A stretch of DNA of 64,000 bases from contig JAQGHU010000104.1 of assembly GCA_028291515.1 (NCBI GenBank), positions 1-64,000 of the forward strand, read 5' to 3'. Every line of letters begins with the position of its first letter. Position 1 is the stretch's first letter. Under the pieces are notes generated by a model. That model was not told where the DNA came from and ran no database searches. It saw nothing but the letters and a program-made list of their open reading frames with translations. The position numbers and the translations under genes were made by a program. Below, piece after piece: positions 27,455 to 36,963 of this stretch. Origin of the DNA: Schlesneria sp. (GTDB lineage: Bacteria; Planctomycetota; Planctomycetia; Planctomycetales; Planctomycetaceae).

Positions 27455-27538
27455 ATTTTCATAGAGACTTGAATCTCATGCTCGATCAAGTGATGGAACC
27501 GCCTCAACAACCAAGGCCCATCCCCGTTCGATGTCACT

Positions 27539-29614
27539 TCAATTGGGACCGTACGGCTTTGGAGTTTGTTTACCGGAACCTTTACGGCCCCGCCCTCGTT
27601 TCTTGCCTTTCGGGGCGGCAGACTCTTCTTCCGGACTGACGGGCTGGCCCACCTGTTTCTTAAGCTGCAAAATTCGATCTCGCAGCTTAGCCGCTCGTTC
27701 AAACTCCAGGGCGTCCGCGGCAGCCATCATCTCAGCTTCCAATTCGTTGAGATATTCTTGCGTGACATATTGCGCCTCGTCGGTGCCGGCGGCCTGTTGA
27801 GCGATCTTCTTGGCCTGGATCTCCTCTTCGATTCCTTTTCGGATTGCCTTTTTGATGGTCTCCGGCGTGATTCCATGCTCTTTGTTATAGGCGATCTGAA
27901 TTTCGCGCCGGCGGTTTGTTTCGTCGATCGCGTGCTGCATGCTGTCGGTGACGGAGTCTGCATAGAGCAGCACTTCGGCATTCACATTTCGAGCGGACCG
28001 GCCAATCGTCTGAATCAAGCTTGTTGCGCTGCGCAAGAAGCCTTCTTTGTCGGCATCCAAAATGGCGACGAGTGACACTTCGGGAAGGTCAAGCCCCTCG
28101 CGTAACAGATTCACGCCAACGACACAGTCGTACTTTCCTTCACGCAGGCTGCGCAGGATTTCGACGCGTTCGAAAGCATCTAATTCCGAATGCAACCAGG
28201 CGCAGAGGATTCCTTCTTCGGTGAGGTATGTCGTCAAATCTTCTGAGAGACGTTTTGTCAAAGTCGTAACAAGGGTTCGCTCACCTTTCGCCGTTCTGTC
28301 GCGAATCTGCAGAATCAGGTGCGGAATCTGACCGCGCGCGGGATGGATGTGAATGGTGGGGTCAACCAGCCCCGTCGGCCGAATCACTTGCTCGACGATC
28401 TCGCCTTCGGATTGCTCCAACTCCCAATCTGCTGGTGTTGCCGACACGAAGACCGTTTGATGTCGTCGCAGATTCCATTCGTCAAACTTCAACGGGCGGT
28501 TGTCCAATGCCATCGGCAGCCGAAAGCCGTGATCGACAAGCGTTGTCTTGCGGGCAAAATCTCCATTAAACATCGCTCGAATCTGCGGAACTGTCACGTG
28601 AGATTCGTCGATGAACAACAGGTAGTCTTCGGGGAAAAAGTCGAGCAGCGTATACGGCGGTTCGCCGGGCTTGCGACCGGAAAGGGCACGACTGTAGTTT
28701 TCGATCCCGGGGCAAAAGCCGACCTCTCGCAGCAATTCAACATCGTGACGCGTTCTCGCATTGAGCCGCTGTGCTTCCAGCAGCTTGCCTTCACGGCGGA
28801 ACTTTTCGAGCTGCAAATTCAACTCGCGCTCAATCTCATCGCACGCCGATTTCACGCGGTCTTCTGGTAACACGTAGTGCTTGGCGGGATAGACGTACAT
28901 GTCGTCCAGTTTCTTTGCCTCTTCTCCCGTCAGCGGGTTGATGATCGCTAGCTTTTCGATTTCATCGCCCCAGAGCTCGATGCGGAAAGCAAACTCTTCA
29001 TAGGCGGGCCAGACTTCGACGACATCACCGCGGACTCGAAAATTACCGCGTTGGGGGGCGACATCGTTACGGCTGTAATGGATGTCGCATAGCTTTCGCA
29101 ACAGTTCATCTCGATCGATTGTGCCTCCCACCTGCAGCGGGATCATCATCTCCAGATAATCTTTTGGCGAACCCAAGCCGTAGATGCAGCTAACGCTGGC
29201 AACGACGATGACATCGCGACGACTGACGAGAGCACTTGTGGCCAGCAACCTCAGCCGGTCAATTTCTTCGTTGATTGACGAGTCTTTTTCGATGTAGATG
29301 TCGCGTTGCGGGATGTAGGCCTCAGGCTGGTAGTAGTCGTAGTAGCTGACGAAATAACTGACGGCGTTGTTCGGGAAGAAGTCACGGAATTCACCGTACA
29401 ACTGAGCGGCTAATGTCTTGTTGTGCGAGAGGATCAGGGCGGGCCGCTGCATCTGCTGGATGATGTTCGCCATCGTGAAGGTCTTGCCGGAGCCTGTCAC
29501 CCCGAGCAGCACCTGATCCCGCTTTTGCTCTTTCAAGCCACTGACCAGTTTCTTGATTGCCTGTGGTTGATCACCCGCTGGCTGAAATTCACTCGAAATC
29601 TGAAACCCAGACAT
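27539..29614 (-). CDS. uvrB: UvrABC excinuclease subunit B
   Basis: 691 aa. DNA-damage verification helicase of nucleotide excision repair; it loads with UvrA and recruits UvrC. Walker A is GVTGSGKT, the beta-hairpin region is [12 protein letters not shown], helicase motifs include DESHVT and GRSARN, and the C-terminal UVR motif ([13 protein letters not shown]) that contacts UvrC is present. A Lys/Gly-rich tail after about residue 660 ([13 protein letters not shown]) is an extension. The ATG at 29614 is preferred because GAGG lies 5 nt upstream. I saw no SOS box in the upstream region. Confidence 0.96.
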   Translation of the reverse strand: MSGFQISSEFQPAGDQPQAIKKLVSGLKEQKRDQVLLGVTGSGKTFTMANIIQQMQRPALILSHNKTLAAQLYGEFRDFFPNNAVSYFVSYYDYYQPEAYIPQRDIYIEKDSSINEEIDRLRLLATSALVSRRDVIVVASVSCIYGLGSPKDYLEMMIPLQVGGTIDRDELLRKLCDIHYSRNDVAPQRGNFRVRGDVVEVWPAYEEFAFRIELWGDEIEKLAIINPLTGEEAKKLDDMYVYPAKHYVLPEDRVKSACDEIERELNLQLEKFRREGKLLEAQRLNARTRHDVELLREVGFCPGIENYSRALSGRKPGEPPYTLLDFFPEDYLLFIDESHVTVPQIRAMFNGDFARKTTLVDHGFRLPMALDNRPLKFDEWNLRRHQTVFVSATPADWELEQSEGEIVEQVIRPTGLVDPTIHIHPARGQIPHLILQIRDRTAKGERTLVTTLTKRLSEDLTTYLTEEGILCAWLHSELDAFERVEILRSLREGKYDCVVGVNLLREGLDLPEVSLVAILDADKEGFLRSATSLIQTIGRSARNVNAEVLLYADSVTDSMQHAIDETNRRREIQIAYNKEHGITPETIKKAIRKGIEEEIQAKKIAQQAAGTDEAQYVTQEYLNELEAEMMAAADALEFERAAKLRDRILQLKKQVGQPVSPEEESAAPKGKKRGRGRKGSGKQTPKPYGPN

Positions 29615-30054
29615 AGCGCCTCGACGACGTTGAATTGGCGAGCAATCACCCCTTGAACACTTTGACGCCGTCATAGTAACAACGTGCCGTCAGTCGTCCA
29701 CCTGCCCTCGGCGAATCTTGCCGCAACGTCAATTGACATCGAGTGATGCAGCCTGCGTCGAATTTCGCCAACGAGGTCGATTCGCGCCTCGCGCAGAAGC
29801 TGCCGCCACAGGGAATAAGTCACCAGAAGCGGCGAACTCTGCAGCAGTTAGGGATGAATCGCGATGGCTCCGGAACGTGAGTTTGTTCGACACAGACCGG
29901 TTACCAGTGCTCACCCGATTAATCGCCAGATTTTATCAAGAACCCGACCCGCCGACGCCGATCTTCGTTATGCGGCGTGGCCTGCGCTGTGAAGGATTCG
30001 AATACCCGACGGGGGTGTCCGATCTGTGCATCTTGTCGCTTCGACCAGGGATGA
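29615..30054. other. Intergenic region without a supported gene
   Basis: The region of 440 bp between divergent uvrB and the small ORF at 30055. A 123-codon forward frame (29718-30089) lacks motifs and overlaps the next gene in another frame, so I do not call it. A tRNA-like TTCGAAT string at about 29996 lacks the required paired stem. Confidence 0.45.
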
Positions 30055-30276
30055 ATGATGCGACATCGACTTCGATTGTTTACGGGTGACGAATCGGCAA
30101 CTCCAGTTGCAGAGCCGCCAGTTAACGTTCGTCTGGCCGATATCTCGCGAGCGCTGCTTGATGCCGCTCGTCGTAATCGTGCCTGGCTGGACGATTTCGC
30201 TGACGAAGAGATTCAGGTCTCTCCAGACTTGTTCGAAATCTTGTCGGCCTATGTCCGCATGCGGCCCGGCGCATAA
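30055..30276 (+). CDS. Small hypothetical protein (73 aa)
   Basis: Starts MMRHRLRLFTGDE, ends SAYVRMRPGA, and is largely helical and acidic in the middle (LADISRALLDAARRNRAWLDDFADEEIQ). It has a coding-type codon pattern, and AGGGA lies 3 nt upstream of the ATG. I do not recognise the family. It lies 90 bp upstream of glycerate kinase on the same strand and could be in the same transcript. Confidence 0.6.
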   Translation: MMRHRLRLFTGDESATPVAEPPVNVRLADISRALLDAARRNRAWLDDFADEEIQVSPDLFEILSAYVRMRPGA

Positions 30277-30366
30277 ATTCACGAAGATCAACGAATGCGA
30301 GTTCGGCGACGGTCGAACTCGCTGCGTTGCGCAGCAAGCTGTTTCGTGATGCCGTAGAATCGCGGC

Positions 30367-31758
30367 ATGGAACAGACATTGAACTCGTCGCAACTCTTCT
30401 CCGACACCGCTCCTCGCCATGCGCGCCGCATCTGGGATGCGGGGGTCGCCGCGGTCAATTCCGACCGCCTGGTGCGTGACGTCGTCCATCGCGGTGACGA
30501 CAGCCTACGCATTTGCGACGAGGAGCTTCTCCTTTCCAGCATCCGACGGATCGTCGTTGTTGGTGCCGGAAAAGCCAGCAGCGGGATGGCACGCGGTCTC
30601 GAAGAGGCTCTCGGTCCTGATCTGGTCGATGCGAAAGTCACTGGCTGGGTGAATGTTCCCGCGGACTGTGTCTTGCCATTGCGCCGAATTCATCTTCACC
30701 CCGCTCGACCTGCAGGGATCAACGAACCGACAGATGCCGGAGTCGTTGGCAGTGAGCGAATTCTAGAACTGGTTTCAGGGCTTAGCGCTGATGATTTATG
30801 TCTGGTGCTCTTGTCCGGTGGTGGCAGTGCTTTGTTGCCGTTGCCGGTTCCTGGCATCAGCCTGGCTGATAAGCAGGCCATGACGCGCACGCTCAGTCGG
30901 CTGGGAGCCACAATCAACGAACTCAATACGGTTCGCAAGCATCTTTCCTTGATCAAAGGGGGAGGCTTGTTGCGTGCGGCAACCGCTGGGCGAATGATAG
31001 CGCTGATCATCTCGGATGTGATCGGCGATCCATTGGAGATCATCGCCTCAGGGCCAACGATCTGCGACAAGAGTACCGCCGACGACGCGATCATTGTGTT
31101 AGATAAATTTCAGCAACGAACTGCCGATCGTGAGCTCTTTCCATCCTCAATCTGGGGCGAACTGCGGCGGCAAGTCGACGCGAACGCCACCCCAGGCGAA
31201 CCTCGCATCTCCTGCCGGAACCAGATCATTGGGAATAACCAGACAGCCTTAGAAGCCGCGGTGAAATGCGCCCGCTCACTGGGTTACGAAGTCCATTCGC
31301 TGGGGAGCGATCGGCAAGGTGATGCTCGGGAGGTCGGCAAGGAAATCGCAGAACGGTGTCTCGAGATTCTGCGTTCCGAAGATCCCGGGCCGATCTGCCT
31401 GATCAGTGGTGGCGAACCGGTGGTCAAGCTGGCTGAGACAAACCGACCGCGCGTCGGTGGCCGCAATCAGGAGGTCGCACTTGCCGCTTTGTGCCACCTC
31501 TGGGACGAGCAACTGCAAGGGGTCGCAATCCTATCCGGCGGCACCGATGGCGAAGACGGCCCGACCGATGCCGCAGGCGCGGTCTGTTCAGAGGACGTTC
31601 GCGATACGGCTCGGGAGCGAAAGCTCGATCCGTTTGACGCACTCTCAATCAACGATTCGTATACGTTTTTCTCGGCGGCAGGCGGTTTGGTAAAGACCGG
31701 TCCAACTCACACCAATGTGATGGACTTGCAGGTGGCTGTCGTTCGTTCTCTTGACTGA
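30367..31758 (+). CDS. Glycerate 2-kinase (MOFRL/DUF4147 family)
   Basis: 463 aa, the standard length for the GckA/TtuD-type kinase that phosphorylates D-glycerate to 2-phosphoglycerate. Diagnostic motifs are VVGAGKASSGMA, LLSGGGSALLPLP, NTVRKHLSLIKGGGL, ISDVIGDPLEIIASGPT and the C-terminal MOFRL domain (GGRNQEVALAAL, GGTDGEDGPTDAAGA). With the GlcF-like protein at 12454 it suggests glyoxylate/glycerate metabolism, although the genes are far apart. The ATG at 30367 has no clear Shine-Dalgarno. No terminator is obvious before the convergent LRR gene. Confidence 0.92.
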   Translation: MEQTLNSSQLFSDTAPRHARRIWDAGVAAVNSDRLVRDVVHRGDDSLRICDEELLLSSIRRIVVVGAGKASSGMARGLEEALGPDLVDAKVTGWVNVPADCVLPLRRIHLHPARPAGINEPTDAGVVGSERILELVSGLSADDLCLVLLSGGGSALLPLPVPGISLADKQAMTRTLSRLGATINELNTVRKHLSLIKGGGLLRAATAGRMIALIISDVIGDPLEIIASGPTICDKSTADDAIIVLDKFQQRTADRELFPSSIWGELRRQVDANATPGEPRISCRNQIIGNNQTALEAAVKCARSLGYEVHSLGSDRQGDAREVGKEIAERCLEILRSEDPGPICLISGGEPVVKLAETNRPRVGGRNQEVALAALCHLWDEQLQGVAILSGGTDGEDGPTDAAGAVCSEDVRDTARERKLDPFDALSINDSYTFFSAAGGLVKTGPTHTNVMDLQVAVVRSLD

Positions 31759-31821
31759 AGTCCCGACTTCTCATCGCTGAATTGTCGAACGTCCCAAATG
31801 CTTCGCGTGGTCAGCACTCGA

Positions 31822-32667
31822 CTACTTCCTTAACTCGTCAGGGCTGACCGTCTGCAATTTGGGTTGCCCCCGAATAAACTCGATGACGCCTGTTTTTTGA
31901 TAGTCACTCAGGCCTTTCACCGACAATACCTCAAGATTTGCAAAAACGGGGGGTGGTGCACGGAGTGATTCATCCTCTAACCAATTCCAGCGAATCTCAA
32001 TGCAATGAGCAATATGAAGTTCCTTCAAGTTTGGAAACTTCGACATCGCAACCACACCTGCATCGCAGAATTCGCCAGACGACTCAATCACGAGGAATTC
32101 AAGCGGACTTGGCTGCTGCCACTGTTCGAATCCTCGCCCCGTGAATGGTTCATCAACACTTGGATAGTCTGAAACAATCGGGCCGATCAGCTCTAGCGAT
32201 CGAAGCTTGGGCAAACTTCCAAGGGCCGCAATGCCGGCATCGGAGATATTTGCATTGTCGACATAAAGACTCTGCAGTTGTGGGCATTCAAATGCAATCT
32301 GTCTGCAACTTTCATCGTCACCCTCCCCTAGGCCTAAGGACTGCAATTCTGGAAACAAATGCAATGCCTGAAGCATTTCGGCCGTGATTTCGTCTCCCAG
32401 ATCCAAGTAGCGAATGGACTTGTATGGTCCTAGAAAACGGTGCATCACATCCAAGGACAGACGTAACTCTTGCCAGTATCGATGCGCGATCGTACCACCA
32501 GTGAGATGACCTCGAATGCGCCAAAGCGCCTGACGGCGAGCCTCCCCACGTATCACGATGGCGGCGAATGCAAGAAAGACCAAGATCAGGGCAGCGCGCC
32601 AAATCCACCGCCTTAATTGGTCGGATTTCCCAACCAGAATCCGCTTCAGTTCGACTTCATTTTTCAT
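31822..32667 (-). CDS. Membrane-anchored leucine-rich repeat protein
   Basis: About 281 aa. One hydrophobic helix near residues 22-38 (WRAALILVFLAFAAIVI) anchors it. The remainder is made of LRRs with consensus LxxLxLxxxxISDxGIAAL (for example LQSLYVDNANISDAGIAAL), a type common in planctomycetes and usually related to protein-protein interaction. The start at the ATG at 32667 is preferred over the TTG at 32679. It is convergent with glycerate kinase and divergent from the PSCyt1-WD40 operon. No partner is evident. Confidence 0.8.
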   Translation of the reverse strand: MKNEVELKRILVGKSDQLRRWIWRAALILVFLAFAAIVIRGEARRQALWRIRGHLTGGTIAHRYWQELRLSLDVMHRFLGPYKSIRYLDLGDEITAEMLQALHLFPELQSLGLGEGDDESCRQIAFECPQLQSLYVDNANISDAGIAALGSLPKLRSLELIGPIVSDYPSVDEPFTGRGFEQWQQPSPLEFLVIESSGEFCDAGVVAMSKFPNLKELHIAHCIEIRWNWLEDESLRAPPPVFANLEVLSVKGLSDYQKTGVIEFIRGQPKLQTVSPDELRK

Positions 32668-32979
32668 CGTCACATCCAAATCACGGCCCCATTCGGCTTG
32701 AGGCTATCCTACAGTCGCACGTACGTCGGGGCGATAGAATCACCCTCGTCTAAATTGCCTGAATTCTTGCCTTCACTGGCAAGCTAGTCCTCAAAAAACG
32801 CAGTGGTTCCGCGTCGAATCGACGGAAAATCTTGGCGGCGGCTGATAGGTATTGGCCAAAGTTTCCGGTTACTCCTTTACTTGGCGACCATTCACAAGTT
32901 ATCTTTGATGCACTGGTCGCCGACGCCATTGGTCGCAACCGGCTTGCCTTGCCTCCTGCCATGCTCTTTCCTTGGAATC
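32668..32979. other. Divergent promoter region
   Basis: About 310 bp between the LRR gene and the PSCyt1-WD40 operon. It contains a small hairpin CTTGCC-TTCACT-GGCAAG (32766-32783) and must hold both promoters, but no clean consensus elements were recognised. Confidence 0.35.
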
Positions 32980-34392
32980 ATGCAGATGCCTTTTCGATTC
33001 TTTGTCGCCTTAACGCTGTTGATGTCATCGGCCGTTCAAGTAGTCCATGGTGCAGACGACGCCAAAGCGACAGAAGAGAAGGTCAGTTACTATCGGCATG
33101 TGCGGCCCATCTTGCAGCGGCACTGTTCGGGGTGCCACCAGCCCGCCAAGCTGGGTGGCAATCTGCAGTTGATCTCCTTTGAACTGTTCCAAAAGGGGGG
33201 AGACACCGGTCCCAGTTTTGTGACCGGAAAGCCCGACGAGAGTTTGATCGTCAAAAATATCTCGGGCGAGAAGCCGACGATGCCGTTGAACGCCGATCCG
33301 TTATCCAAGAAACAGATCGACACGATTCGGAATTGGATTGCTCAAGGAGCAACCGACGATACGCCTGCGGCGGCCAAAGACGATGTCTCGACAACCAAGC
33401 CCCCGGTCTACTCGGCCGGACCTGTGATCACCGCACTCGCGTTTTCACCCGACAGTTCTCTGCTGGCGGTCTCAGGCTACCACGAAGTATTGCTGCACAA
33501 GTCCGACGGTAGCGAACTGGTGGGTCGTCTGGTCGGGCGATCTCCCAAGATCAATTCGATACGGTTCTCACCAGACGGGACGAAGATCGCGACCGCCGGT
33601 GGCGCTCCCTCTCTCTTTGGTGAGATTCAATTCTGGGACGTTGCCAAAAAGGAACTGCTGCGATCAGACACAATCGGGATCGATACTCTGTATGGTGCCA
33701 GTTTCAACGATGACGGCACATTGCTGTCGTTCGGCACGTTTGACAATCGCGTCCGTGCCATTCAAGTCTCCGATGGCAAACAGGTCATGGCGATGGATGC
33801 CCATGCCGACCTTGTCTATGGCACGACGTTCTCATTGAAAAATGATCACGTGATCAGCGTCAGTCGCGACATGTCAATGAAGCTGACGGAACTCAAGACC
33901 TCGCAATTCATCGACAACATCACCAGCATCACTCCCGGAGCCCTGAAGGGTGGCCTGATGGCCGTCCAGCGGCATCCAAAAGAGGAGCAGGTGCTAATCG
34001 GCGGAGCTGACGGGGAACCAAAGCTCTACAAAATCTTCCGCACGCAGGCCCGTCAGATTGGTGACGATTTCAATCGACTGCGTAGTTACACCAAGATGGC
34101 GGGTCGAGTCGTTGCGTTGCAGTTCAACGCGGACGGGACCAAGTTCGTGGTTGGCAGCAGCAATGCCACCAGCGGTGCCGCACGCATCTACAAGACCGAC
34201 ACTGAAGCGACCCTGCTGGAGCTTGCGGGACACAAAGCAGGTGTTTTCGCAGTCGCTTTTCGTCCAGATGGGAAGCAAGTCGCGACGGGCGGCCTGGACG
34301 GCGTCGTGCGATTGTTTGATGCCGATACCGGCACGTTGGTGAAAGAGTTTGTTCCCGTCACGATCACACCTGCGGTGGCAGGGGCGAACTGA
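32980..34392 (+). CDS. Exported PSCyt1-WD40 protein
   Basis: About 470 aa. After a signal peptide (MQMPFRFFVALTLLMSSAVQVVHG) comes a PSCyt1 domain, with a haem-c motif CSGCH in YYRHVRPILQRHCSGCHQ. A WD40 propeller follows (repeats such as ITALAFSPDSSLLAVSGYH, INSIRFSPDGTKIATAGG and VFAVAFRPDGKQVATGGLDG). It is the first gene of a four-gene operon with two DUF1549/DUF1553 proteins and a DUF1501 protein. The start is at the ATG at 32980, with 32986 as an alternative; the open frame upstream to 32803 is rejected. It probably acts in the periplasm as a platform or redox partner for the other operon products. Confidence 0.85.
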   Translation: MQMPFRFFVALTLLMSSAVQVVHGADDAKATEEKVSYYRHVRPILQRHCSGCHQPAKLGGNLQLISFELFQKGGDTGPSFVTGKPDESLIVKNISGEKPTMPLNADPLSKKQIDTIRNWIAQGATDDTPAAAKDDVSTTKPPVYSAGPVITALAFSPDSSLLAVSGYHEVLLHKSDGSELVGRLVGRSPKINSIRFSPDGTKIATAGGAPSLFGEIQFWDVAKKELLRSDTIGIDTLYGASFNDDGTLLSFGTFDNRVRAIQVSDGKQVMAMDAHADLVYGTTFSLKNDHVISVSRDMSMKLTELKTSQFIDNITSITPGALKGGLMAVQRHPKEEQVLIGGADGEPKLYKIFRTQARQIGDDFNRLRSYTKMAGRVVALQFNADGTKFVVGSSNATSGAARIYKTDTEATLLELAGHKAGVFAVAFRPDGKQVATGGLDGVVRLFDADTGTLVKEFVPVTITPAVAGAN

Positions 34393-34462
34393 CACCCCAC
34401 TGGACGCCGCAATAATTCCGATGATGAAAATACTACGAAGCGATCACTCCAAGGAAGCGCTC

Positions 34463-36901
34463 ATGCGACCTCAAAGCTGGTTCCGAACCGTTCTCTGTTT
34501 GATGGCAGTCGCAACCGCCACTATCACATCGGCTGACGACTCTGTCGCCGTCGTGAAAATCCAGACGAGCCCGGATCGGCTGCTGCTCAGTAGCCTCCGT
34601 GACGCCCGCAGCGTCCTGGTCTACGGACAAACGGCGGACGGCAAGATCATCGATCTGTCCGATTCCGCCAAGCGAACGGCGGGTGGACCGCAAATCACAA
34701 TCGATAAAGAGGGGTATGTTACCCCCGTCGCTGTGGGAGCGACCGAACTGATCGTCACAGCGGGTGGCCAGACTGTCAAAGTCCCCGTCGAAGTGAAAGA
34801 GGTCTCGGCCACTCCGACTGACTTTATCCGGGATGTGGAACCGATCATGGCCAAGGTCGGCTGCAACATGGGAACCTGTCACGGAGCCCAGCAAGGTCGC
34901 AAAGGCTTCAAGCTCAGCTTGCGCGGCTACGACCCCATCTACGATTATCGCGCTCTGGTCGATGATGTTTCGGGACGACGGTTCAATCGCACCAACCCCA
35001 GCGACAGCCTGATGCTGCTGAAGCCGACTCAGGGCGTTCCCCACGAAGGGGGCTTCTTGTTCGATGAAGAATCGCGAGCCTACAAGATCATTCATCAATG
35101 GATCGCCGAAGGCTGCAAGTTCAGTGAAGCGACGCGACCGGCGTCACTCGACATCCTGCCGAAGAATCCGATCCTCGATCGGTCCGGCTCAACCCAGCAG
35201 ATGCAAGTGATCGCTACCTTCGCAGACGGAACGTCTCGCGATGTCACGCGGGATTCGATCTTTGAATCGAGTAACTTCGAAGTGGCGACTGTCGGAGGAA
35301 CTGGTCAAGTCAAAGCGGTGCGTCGCGGCGAAACTTCCATCCTGGTCCGCTATGAAGGGGCATACGCGTCGAACACAGTCCTCGTCCTGGGGACCCGCGA
35401 AGGTTTTGCCTGGAAAGACTCTCCTGAATTCAACTTCATCGATACGCATGTGAACAACAAGTTGAAGCGTTTGAAGATTCAACCCGCCGATCTTTGTTCC
35501 GATGCCGAGTTCCTGCGCCGCGTGACCCTCGATCTGACCGGCCTGCCAGCGAACGGCGAACAAACCAAAGCCTTCTTGAACGACCCGCGGGAATCGCAGG
35601 TCAAACGAAAGGCCAGGATCGAGGAACTGCTGGAATCGCCAGACTATGTCGACCACTGGACGCTCAAGTGGAGCGACCTGTTGATGTCGAATCGCAAATT
35701 CATCAACGAACAAGGGGTCTGGGCCTTTCGCAACTGGATCCGCGAGCAAGTTGCCACCAACCGCCCTTACAACGAATTCGTCTATGACTTGATGACGGCC
35801 AGCGGCAGCACGCTCGAAAATCCACCCGCCAACTACTATCGCATCGCTCGCGAACCCCGCGAAGTCATGGAGAACATGACTCAAGTGTTCGTCGGAACAC
35901 GTTTTGTCTGTGCCCAGTGCCACGACCATCCATTCGAGAAGTGGACGCAGACCCAGTACTATCAGTTGTCCGCCTACTTCGGCGGAGTCGGTCGCAAAGG
36001 TGGCCGCAAGACCGAAGAAGAAGTTATCTATGACATGCGGTTGCCCGCGCAGGTCATCCATGCCGGTACCGGGCAATCGACTTCAGCCTCGTTCCCCTTT
36101 CAGATCGAAGGACTTGATCTGAAGAGCGATAACCTTCGTGTCCAGTTGGGTCGCTGGCTCACCGCGAAAGAGAACCCTTACTTCGCCAAGAGTCTGGCCA
36201 ATCGATACTGGAGCTATCTGAACGGCAGAGGGATCATTGACCCCGTCGACGATATCCGCCTCAGCAATCCCGCTTCGAATCCGGAACTGCTCGACACCCT
36301 GACCAGCGACTTCGTCGCCAGCGGATTCGATCTGAAGCACCTGCTGCGAACGATGGCCAATTCGCATACATATCAGCGGACGTTCGCGACGCACCATTGG
36401 AATGAAGACGACGATGTCAATTACTCGCACGCTACTCCCAGACGATTGGCTGCCGAACAACTCTACGATGCCATTATGACCGCGACCGGCGCTCCGACGA
36501 ATCTGCCAGGCGTTCCAGGCGGATTCCATGCTTCACAACTGCCGGACTCGTCGGCATCGGTCGCTTTCCTCGACATGTTTGGACGTGCCCCCCGTGAGTC
36601 ACCTTGCGAATGCGAGCGTTCATCGGAAGTCAGCCTGGCGCAGACTCTGACACTGATCAACGGCCCCACAATTTCCGAGGCGATAGTCCATCCGCAAGGA
36701 TTGATTTCCCGATTGGTGACTGCCAAAGCAGAGCCAAAACAAATGGTCGAAGAGATCTATCTTTCGGTGCTGAATAGAATGCCCACGGATTCAGAACGCA
36801 ATCAGGGCGAGAAATACCTTATCGACAACAAACTTGCCGATGGAGCGCAAGACCTGATGTGGGCACTGATCAACAGCCCGGCATTCTTGTTCAATCGGTG
36901 A
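34463..36901 (+). CDS. BIG2-DUF1549-DUF1553 exported protein
   Basis: About 812 aa. A signal peptide (MRPQSWFRTVLCLMAVATATITSA) precedes a bacterial Ig-like (BIG2) domain. A cytochrome-like motif CNMGTCH (CxxxxCH spacing) follows in the PSCyt-like region, then a second Ig-like domain (about residues 240-310). DUF1549 has CAQCHDHPFEKWTQTQYY, and DUF1553 ends the protein. The start at 34463 is preferred because AAGGAAG lies just upstream. Second gene of the operon, 71 bp after the WD40 gene. Function in this family is not established; haem attachment at CxxxxCH is an inference. Confidence 0.88.
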   Translation: MRPQSWFRTVLCLMAVATATITSADDSVAVVKIQTSPDRLLLSSLRDARSVLVYGQTADGKIIDLSDSAKRTAGGPQITIDKEGYVTPVAVGATELIVTAGGQTVKVPVEVKEVSATPTDFIRDVEPIMAKVGCNMGTCHGAQQGRKGFKLSLRGYDPIYDYRALVDDVSGRRFNRTNPSDSLMLLKPTQGVPHEGGFLFDEESRAYKIIHQWIAEGCKFSEATRPASLDILPKNPILDRSGSTQQMQVIATFADGTSRDVTRDSIFESSNFEVATVGGTGQVKAVRRGETSILVRYEGAYASNTVLVLGTREGFAWKDSPEFNFIDTHVNNKLKRLKIQPADLCSDAEFLRRVTLDLTGLPANGEQTKAFLNDPRESQVKRKARIEELLESPDYVDHWTLKWSDLLMSNRKFINEQGVWAFRNWIREQVATNRPYNEFVYDLMTASGSTLENPPANYYRIAREPREVMENMTQVFVGTRFVCAQCHDHPFEKWTQTQYYQLSAYFGGVGRKGGRKTEEEVIYDMRLPAQVIHAGTGQSTSASFPFQIEGLDLKSDNLRVQLGRWLTAKENPYFAKSLANRYWSYLNGRGIIDPVDDIRLSNPASNPELLDTLTSDFVASGFDLKHLLRTMANSHTYQRTFATHHWNEDDDVNYSHATPRRLAAEQLYDAIMTATGAPTNLPGVPGGFHASQLPDSSASVAFLDMFGRAPRESPCECERSSEVSLAQTLTLINGPTISEAIVHPQGLISRLVTAKAEPKQMVEEIYLSVLNRMPTDSERNQGEKYLIDNKLADGAQDLMWALINSPAFLFNR

Positions 36902-36963
36902 TTCGCGACGTGAGGGTTCTCAATGACTGATCGACACGGGACTGGATGTTGCAGGAGCAGGTG

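Noticed and set aside
27226-27702. Minus-strand frame containing an FPRRRES-type peptide
   Set aside because: This peptide is the typical translation of the family B palindromic repeat and not a protein.
29990-30010. tRNA-like TTCGAAT loop
   Set aside because: The flanking bases do not pair as a T-arm stem and no acceptor or anticodon stems were found.
29718-30089. 123-codon forward frame upstream of the 73-aa gene
   Set aside because: No motifs, and it overlaps the better-supported gene at 30055 in a different frame.
35189-36076. Minus-strand frame of 295 codons inside the BIG2-DUF1549 gene
   Set aside because: Shadow frame produced by codon bias of the real gene on the plus strand.
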